Below are positions 56,951 to 64,000 of a stretch of DNA of 64,000 nucleotides, one piece after another (position 1 is the stretch's first letter; each line of letters starts with the position of its first letter). Under the pieces are notes generated by a model. That model did not search any database. It was not told where the DNA came from and worked only from the letters and a program-made list of their open reading frames with translations. The stretch spans positions 120,950,375 to 121,014,374 of the forward strand of contig CM034546.1 of NCBI GenBank assembly GCA_020055645.1. Direction: 5' to 3'. The position numbers were made by a program, and so were the translations under genes. The stretch is from Tomocerus qinae (Eukaryota; Arthropoda; Collembola; Entomobryomorpha; Tomoceridae).

Positions 56951-59900
56951 TAGTGATGCCGCGAATAGTACTATTCGAATTTTTTCGAATACCGAATATT
57001 CGACCAAATTTTTTTTTCGAATATCGAATATTCGACTTCGAATAGTGGCATGTGGGATATCATTCGAAAGCTCATTTCTTACTGAGTTAAATAGCATGTG
57101 TTAAAAAGCCCGGGAACTATATGGTAATTCCACGTTTTCGTAACGACTGTTATTTGTTGATTTGAGGCTTCAATTACAATTTCGGTCTTTAGATTAGACT
57201 TTACTCGTCTGTGAGTAATCCTCTAATCCTAATTACTAATTAGCATACAAAATGGAATTGGAAATTATGGAAGTTAGTGAAAACAACAATGAAGAAAACG
57301 AAAATAGCGAAGAAGACTCCTCCATTTCAAGTACACAAGGTACATAATAATACAATAATAGTCAAGTAGAATTTTTTGGCATTAACATTAATTAATAATT
57401 AACTATTATTTCATTTAAAAAATGGATATATGACTTCAATAGGCAGAATTGACAATGAGAATTCTTGCTATTTGTGTAAGGATTAAATAAATCAAACTAA
57501 AGAATAATTATTTATTTTGGGTATCGTTTAAAAGGAACTAGAGATAGGTCGGTGTCTCTGCCTCTAAGGACCAGCTATGAGAAAAAGAGCAAAGTGTGGA
57601 CATATTTTGACGAAATATCATGTACAAAAGCAAAATGTTTATTATGCAAAACGTCAATATCGCGTGGAGGAGGCATAAACAAAAAAGCGACAACAACGTC
57701 CATGAGAAACCATCTGAAAAACAAGCATCTTGACGAATATCGCAAAATGGTGAAATCGGAGTGCTCGTGGGATACCTCAAAGAGTTCTCGTGTATCAGAT
57801 AAAATTCAAGTTACTTTGGAAGATATGATCAACAGAAATACTCCATGGAATATAAACGATGAAAAGGCTGTCAAAATACACTACAAGATAGCCGAAATGA
57901 TAGCATTGGACAATCAACCGTACGCTATTGTAGAAGATGAAGGTTTCTGTCGTTTAATGAAATGTGTAGCTCCCCGTTACGATGTTAGTAGTGATAATTA
58001 CAATTACAATTCACAAATTAAATAGTACCATAAACAATTGTTCTAAACAATGTATTTGGATACTTTAATTTAACATTATGAATTGAATTATAATTTAAAT
58101 TACTTAGGTACCGGGAAGAACATATTTTACTGAAAAAATTATACCAGATGTATACCATCGTTGTCGCCAAACAGTAAGCAAACTTCTAGAAGAAGCTGAG
58201 TATATATCCTTGACATCGGATATATGGACTTCCTCTGCCAATAATGAAAGCTTCATCAGCTTCACAGGACATTGGATAAACAAGTCAGTTGAATCAAACC
58301 ACGCAGTCTTAAATGCAAAACACTTTCCAGTAAGTCATACAGGGGAAAATATTTCCACAGTATTGACAGAGATGTTGGCCGAGTGGAATATCAGCGAAAA
58401 AAATGTGCATATTTTAATTCGTGATAACGGAACAAATATTGTCAAAGGTGTAAACGACGCGGGATTAGACAGCGAATCATGCTTCATTCATACCCTGCAG
58501 CTAGTAATTAAAGACTCGATTCTGAAATCCCAAAGATCAGTTAAAGATATGATAGCAGTTTGCAGAAACATTGTCTCACATTTTAATCACTCTTCGTCAG
58601 CTTGCGCGAAACTGAAAGACATTCAAAAAAACTTGGGCATGAAACAATTGAAACTGATTCAGGATGTTTCCACTCGATGGAATTCTACATTTTACATGTT
58701 GGAAAGAATTTTTCAACAAAGAATCAATGCCATTACTATTTTTGCCACTGATTTCGATATCACTAACTTAAATAGCAATCAATGGAACCTAATTGAGGCT
58801 GTCTTGTCTTTACTCCAACCTTTCGAAGAAATAACCAAAATGATCAGCAGTGCTGAATCAATAATATCTGAGGTCATTCCCACTGTTGCAACTTTGACTC
58901 GCTATCTTGAAAGAGATAATATCACTCATTTTGGAGTAGGAAGTATGAAGGATACTCTAAAATCTAGTATTCAAACTAGATTTAGTAGCTTAAACACAAG
59001 AAAATCATTTTTATTTGCTACAATGCTGGATCCAAGATTTAAATCGTCATTTTTTCAGTCGCCGTCAGGGAAAAAAACAAAAAGTGACCTATTGGAACTA
59101 CTTGTTAGTGCATTTGATACTGTCACTGACACTGACACAGCATCATCAACGTTTACCTCAGTTTCAATTTCTACGGCTAACACCCCATTAAGAGAACAGA
59201 ATCATTCTTCGTATTGGGAATGCTTTGACGTAGTTGGAAACGACAAAACTTTTACGGGTCTAAACCAAGCTGAAGAATCTGGAGATTCTCCAAATTACGG
59301 AGTTGAAGTCGAGATTGGAAAGTGAATTAAATTCATATTTGATCTTAACCCGTATTGACCCGAAAAATTGTCCTATAACATGGTGGAAGGATAACCAGAT
59401 GTTTTCCCCAATTGACTCATTTCGCCAAAAAATATTTATGTGCGCCTGCTAGTAGCGTTTACAGTGAGCGATTTTTTCTGAAACAGGCAACATTTATGAG
59501 AAGAAGAAGAAACCGGTTGCTACCAAGACATGGAGAATATTTGGCGTTTATTCACCATAATTTAAAATATTTGAAATATTCATACTAAAAATATTCATAC
59601 GAAAAAAATCTTTCATCTTTTTATTTTATAAATTAAATTAATCAGTAGTGCTAATACCAAAAACTAAGTCAATTCAATTAAATTGCCAATAAATTTGCAT
59701 GTTAGTTATGTTATGTTAACATTTAACATCTTTCTGGAGTAGCTAGTCAATCTTTTTGTCAACGGTTGACGGTTATTGAAGTTTTCGTTTCGTTAATATG
59801 TTATAATAAATAATAATAAAGGACTATTTCGTATTTCGTTTTAATCTTTAACCGGTTTCTAATATTCTTTAGTATTATTTTGCTGCATGTTATGTAAGAA

Positions 59901-60162
59901 TCTAATGTAATAGTCCTTATAGCAAGCAGTAAGTAGTATAAGTAGTAAGGTTGAAGAAGCAACATTACGGAACGGTAAATAAACCATTATTTAATATTAT
60001 ACATCATGCCATTGAACGCAGTAAATTGAGAGCTCTCGAATGATACCCCACATTAAAGTATTCGAAGTCGAATTTTCGAATACTCAGGTCGAATATCGAA
60101 TATTCGAATTTCGAATATTCGAAGTCGAATATTCGAACATTCGAATATTCGCGGCATCTCTA
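56951..60162 (+). mobile_element. BED-finger hAT transposon, nested
   Basis: Ends TAGTGATGCCGCGAATA and, inverted, TAGAGATGCCGCGAATA are flanked by an 8-base duplication CCCCCGTG (56,943-56,950 and 60,163-60,170). Subterminal regions are packed with TTCGAATATTCGA motifs. It encodes one transposase on the plus strand and is inserted in the element at 54,878-60,234. Confidence 0.9.
57252..59588 (+). pseudogene. hAT transposase (BED finger, RNase H-like core), C-terminus frameshifted
   Basis: Exons 57,252-57,339, 57,535-57,983 and 58,108 onwards join in phase over GT-AG introns. A BED-type finger (VWTYFDE...CLLC...HLKNKH) binds the element ends. The RNase H-like core has TSDIWTS and RDNGTNIVKG with catalytic Asp positions and CFIHTLQL typical of the family. 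The frame is open to 59,325. The dimerisation (hATC) region is still recognisable beyond it (SYLILTRIDP, FSETGNIYEK, RLLPRHGEYL) but in different frames and with two stops near 59,450, so the enzyme would lack dimerisation. The stop of the last piece is at 59,586-59,588. Confidence 0.85.
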
Positions 60163-60234
60163 CCCCCGTGTTACTGACAAAATCTGGACCCTCGCAAGAG
60201 GTATAGGGATATTCCAACTAGCATGAGAGGCCTG

Positions 60235-60997
60235 ACCCCAATTAAAGTACGACCGAGCTGGCCTATTGGTTGCAGTTGCACCCTAATTGAAGTACATGTG
60301 GAGTCTCCTATCGGTTACAGTTGCCACCCTAATTGAAGTATATCCTCGGTTGTCTGTCGGTTGCAGCTGCACCTCAATTGAAGTACATCCAAAATTGCCT
60401 GACGGTTGCAGTTGCTACTCCAATTGAAGTACATAAGGAGTCTCCTATCAGTTGCAGTTGCCACCCTAATTGATATATGTCCTCAGTGGCCTTTCGGTTG
60501 CAGTTTCACCGCAATTGAAGTACATTCCTAGTCGGTTGCAGTTGCACCCAAATTGAAGTACATTCCCATTAGGTTTCAGCTGCACCCCAATTAAAGTACA
60601 TTCTCAGTCAGTTACAGGTGCACCCCAATTGAAGTAGGTTCCTAGTCGATGGTTGGTTGCGGTTGCACACCAATTAAAAAACATCTGCTGTCAACGGTTG
60701 GTGCAGTTGCCACCCTAATTGATATATGTCCTCAGTGGCCTTTTGGTTGCACTTGCATCTTAATTGAAGTACAACCAAAATTGCCTGTCGGTTGCAGTTG
60801 CATCCCAATTGAAGTACAACCAAAATTGCTTGACGGTTGCAATTGCTACTCCAATTGAAGTACAAGTGGAGTCCCTTATCAGTTGCAGTTGCCACCCTAA
60901 TTGATATATGTCCTCAGTGGCCTGTCGGTTGCAGTTGCACCTCAATTGAAGTACAACCAAAATTGCCTGTCGGTTGCAGTTGCATCCCAATAGAAGT
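60235..60997 (-). repeat. Minisatellite block, reverse orientation
   Basis: More divergent core copies with linkers such as CATCCTCGGTTGTCTGTCGG and CAACCAAAATTGCCTGTCGG. Confidence 0.85.
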
Positions 60998-61487
60998 TGT
61001 TGGTGTTATGGTATGCACACTATTTGCAAACCCGTCAACTAAACTAATAATATAAGATCAACGGATGCGGTGCAAGTATGATTGCCGATTCTCGGGGGAT
61101 GAATTCTATTGTGCCACAAATACAGCAATGCCAGTTCAACGCAATAATAGTTTATCTCACAGTTCAATTATTATTTTAGCCAGATATTTGCACTCAAATA
61201 GATTCAATAAGAAATGATAAGTATAGTAGTAACTGAAAGAATAAGAATTAATAATCAATTGTAATTCAAATATGATTCGAAAGAATGGCGAAGCACGACA
61301 GGCAGACCACAACAAGATTGTCGTTGCAGGAGCTAGAGCCGAAGAGTAGTGGTCGAGGCCTAAGCCCGAAGAAGAGTGTTCTGAGTCAGTTGGGTTTCGT
61401 CGTCGTTGTTTGATTTGCTCCTCCTTTCCCTCTACCGCTAATTTCTCTTATAGTGCATCAGCGCAGGCCATATTATACGGCCTAATA
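60998..61487. mobile_element. Possible solo LTR
   Basis: A 490-base non-satellite insert starts TGTTGGTGTTATGG and ends CGGCCTAATA, with AAGT on both sides. It has no coding frame and no inverted termini, which fits a solo LTR of a retroelement. The 3' end does not finish in CA, so this is tentative. Confidence 0.35.
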
Positions 61488-63850
61488 AAGTACAACCACT
61501 GTCTCTTGCCGGTTGCAGTTGCATCTCAATTGAAGTACATCCTCAGTCACCCAAAGGTTGCAGTTGCACTTTAACTGAAATTCAACCACACATGCTTGAC
61601 GGTTGCAGTTGCAACCACAATTGAAGTACATTATCAGTGGCCTGACGGTTGCAGTTGCATCCCAATTGAAGTACATCCTTAGTCGACATTCAGTTGCAGT
61701 TGCACTCCAATTAAAATACAGATACTATCGCCTGTCGGTTGCAGTTGCAACCCAATTGAAGTATATCCACAGTAGACGGTTGGCTGCAGGTGCATCCAAA
61801 TTACAGTACATCCTCGGTTGCCTGTCGGTTGCAGCTGCACCTCAATTGAAGTACAATCAAAATTGCCTGACGGTTGCAGTTGCTACTCCAATTGAAGTAC
61901 AAGTGGAGTCTCCTATCATTTGCAATTGCCACCCTAATTGATATATGTCCTCAGTGGACTGTCGGTTGCAGTTGCACCTCAATTGAAATACAACCAAAAT
62001 TGTGTGTCGGTTGCAGTTGCCTCCAATTGAAGTACATCCGCATTTCCCTGTTGGCTGCAGTTGCAACCCAATGGAAGTACATCACCAGTCGGTTGCAGTT
62101 GCACACCAATTGAAGTACATTCCCAGTCGGTTGCAGTTGCACCCCAATTGAGGTACATCCACAGTCGAAGGTTGGTTGCCGTTGCACACCAATTAAAGTA
62201 CATCCGTTCAACGTTTGGTTGCAGTTGCATCCCAAATTGAAGTACATCCATAGTCGATGGTTGGTTGCAGTTACACACCAATTAAAGTTGAACCACAGTC
62301 AGCAGTTTCATTTCAATTGATGTACAGCCGCAGTCGACGGTTGGTTGCAGAAGCACCCAAATTGAAGTACTTGCGAAGTTCCCCGGTGTAAACAGATTCA
62401 CCAAAATTGAAGTACATTCTCAGTCGGTTGCAGTTCTTCCCCGATTGAAATACATCCGCAGTCGGCAGTTGGTTGTAGTTGCACCCCAATTGAAGTACAT
62501 CGGCAATCGACGGTTGGTTGCAGTTGCACCCAACTTACAGTACATCCTCATTTCACTGTTGGTTGCAGTTTCACCCGAAATGAAGTACATTATCAGTCGG
62601 TTGAAGTTGCACCGCAATTGATATATATTCCCAGTCGATGGTTGGTTGCAATTACTTACCAATTAAATTTGAACCGCAGTCAATGGTTGGTTGCAGTTGC
62701 TCCCCAATTGAAGTACAACCGCAGTCGACGGTTGATTGCGGTTTCATGAATCCTAATCGAAGTACATCCACAGTAAAAGGTTGGTTGTTGTTGCCCCAAA
62801 TTGAAGTACATCCACAGTCGGCGGTTGGTTGCAGTGCATCCAAAGTACCCCTGATTAGGTTGCAGTTGCATTTTAAATTACTCTCAGTTAAAGTACATTC
62901 CCAGTTGGTTGCAGTTGCACCCCAAATTAAGATACATCCACAGTCGAAGATTTGTATTGCCGTTGCACACCAATTAAAATACATCCGCAGTCGACGTTTG
63001 GTTGCAGTTGCATCTCAATGGAAGTACATCCATAGTCGATAGTTGGTTGCAGGTACACACCAATTAAAGTACATACGCAGTCGACGTTTGGTTGCAGTTG
63101 CATCTCAATTGAAGTAAACCCACAGTCGAAGGTTGGTTGCAGTTGCCTCCAATTGAAGTACATCCGCATTTCCCTGTTGGCTGCAGTTGCAACCCAATTG
63201 AAGTACATTCCCAGTCGGTTGCAGATGCACACCAATGGAAGTACATTCCCAGTCGGTTGCGGTTGGACCCCTGATTGAAATACATTCCCAGTCGGTTGCA
63301 GATGCACACCAATTGAAGTACATTCCCAGTCGGTTGCGGTTGGACCCCTGATTGAAATACATTCCCAGTCGGTTGCAGATGCACACCAATTGAAGTACAT
63401 TCCCAGTCGGTTGCGGTTGGACCCCTGATTGATATACATTCCCAGTCGGTTGCAGTTGCACCCCAATTGAGGTACATCCACAGTCGAAGGTTGGTTGCCG
63501 TTGCACACCAATTAAAGTACATCCGTTCGACGTTTGGTTGCAGTTGCATCCCAATTGAAGTACATCCATAGTCGATGGTTGGTTGCAGTTACACACCAAT
63601 TAAATTTGAACCACAGTCAGCAGTTGCATCTCAATTGAAGTACATCCGCATTTCACTTTTGGTGGCAGAAGCACCCAAATTGAAGTAATTGCGAAGTTTC
63701 CCGTTGTATGGAGATGCACCCCAATTGAAGTAAATTCTCAGTCGGTTGCAGTTGCACCCCAATCGAAGCACACGATTAGTCGGTTGAAGTTGCACCCCAA
63801 TTGAAGTACATTCCCAATCGTTTGCAGTTGCGCCCCAATTAAAGAATAGC
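61488..63850 (-). repeat. Minisatellite block, reverse orientation, 38-bp CATTCCCAGTCGG type
   Basis: Core copies alternate with linkers of the ACATCCACAGTCGACGGTTGG and ACATTCCCAGTCGG types. A short higher-order repeat (GGTTGGACCCCTGATTG unit alternating with a GATGCACACCAATTG unit) runs at about 63,190-63,440. The array ends near 63,850, and unique AT-rich sequence follows to the window end. Confidence 0.85.
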
Positions 63851-64000
63851 CGATCGGTGGCAGTTCTGGCATGGAGGTAGTAGATTCTTTTGGTTATGTC
63901 GTAGGGTTATTTTTTAAATTTCTAAATTTATTTTTAAAGTTTTAGAATTCATTTAGCATGGAGTTTGTAGGCTGATAGGTACATGCAGTACTTTGAGGTT

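Larger units (their letters stand above)
54878..60234. mobile_element. Non-autonomous 8-bp-duplication (hAT-like) element with internal minisatellite
   Basis: Terminal inverted repeats of about 49 bases (CAGGCCTCTCATGCTAG...) and an 8-base duplication ACCCCAAT (54,870-54,877 and 60,235-60,242) mark an element inserted in the satellite. Without the hAT nested inside it, it is about 2.1 kb and carries no coding region, only a roughly 130-base tandem repeat. The 8-base duplication suggests hAT or a related superfamily. Confidence 0.8.

Overview
The window looks like nuclear DNA of an arthropod, most likely an insect. This is inference from AT-rich sequence, short canonical GT-AG introns, arthropod-style TATA plus TCAGTC/TCATTT initiators, an animal receptor-type gene, and Ty3/gypsy, mariner, hAT and Polinton elements. 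There is no bacterial-type gene organisation. Most of the window is mobile and satellite DNA, and only the first 6.3 kb carries a recognisable host gene.

Layout. (1) 1-6.3 kb: exons of a minus-strand gene whose predicted product resembles the extracellular ligand-binding (ANF-receptor) region of receptor guanylate cyclases. A ~1.8 kb inverted-repeat element lies in one intron. (2) 6.3-16 kb: long AT-rich stretch with one doubtful exon. (3) 16.2-17.8 kb and 46.7-63.85 kb: one large minisatellite field built on a conserved ~22-bp core around CAATTG with variable linkers. It runs in one orientation up to ~48.4 kb and in the other after it. (4) 17,825-46,689: a Ty3/gypsy retrotransposon with 1,009-bp LTRs that look identical, a 4-bp target duplication, intact gag, a pol that is open apart from one insertion, an upstream small ORF and an extra 3' ORF. 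(5) 24,713-41,378: a 16.7-kb Polinton/Maverick (adintovirus-like) element inserted into the gypsy pol gene with a 6-bp duplication (AATATC). (6) Further insertions in the satellite: a palindromic mariner derivative (51,951-52,888), a non-autonomous 8-bp-duplication element (54,878-60,234) containing a BED-finger hAT (56,951-60,162), a fold-back element, a perfect hairpin and a possible solo LTR.

The Polinton carries the virus-like gene set: membrane-active minor capsid-like protein, spliced major capsid protein, adenain-like protease, RVE integrase, penton-like minor capsid protein, packaging ATPase and protein-primed-type DNA polymerase B. It also carries accessory genes: a BIR-RING (IAP-like) gene, a dUTPase-like gene, a PC4/p15-like gene with its own TATA-initiator promoter, and at least two unrecognised spliced genes. 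Most core genes are broken by small frameshifts, while the capsid and several accessory genes read through.

The nesting gives a relative clock. The satellite is older than the gypsy insertion, and gypsy is older than the Polinton insertion. Because the gypsy host looks very young, the Polinton was probably already defective when it jumped, which would imply mobilisation in trans. No database searches were run. Family names rest on motifs, gene order and junction sequences read directly.
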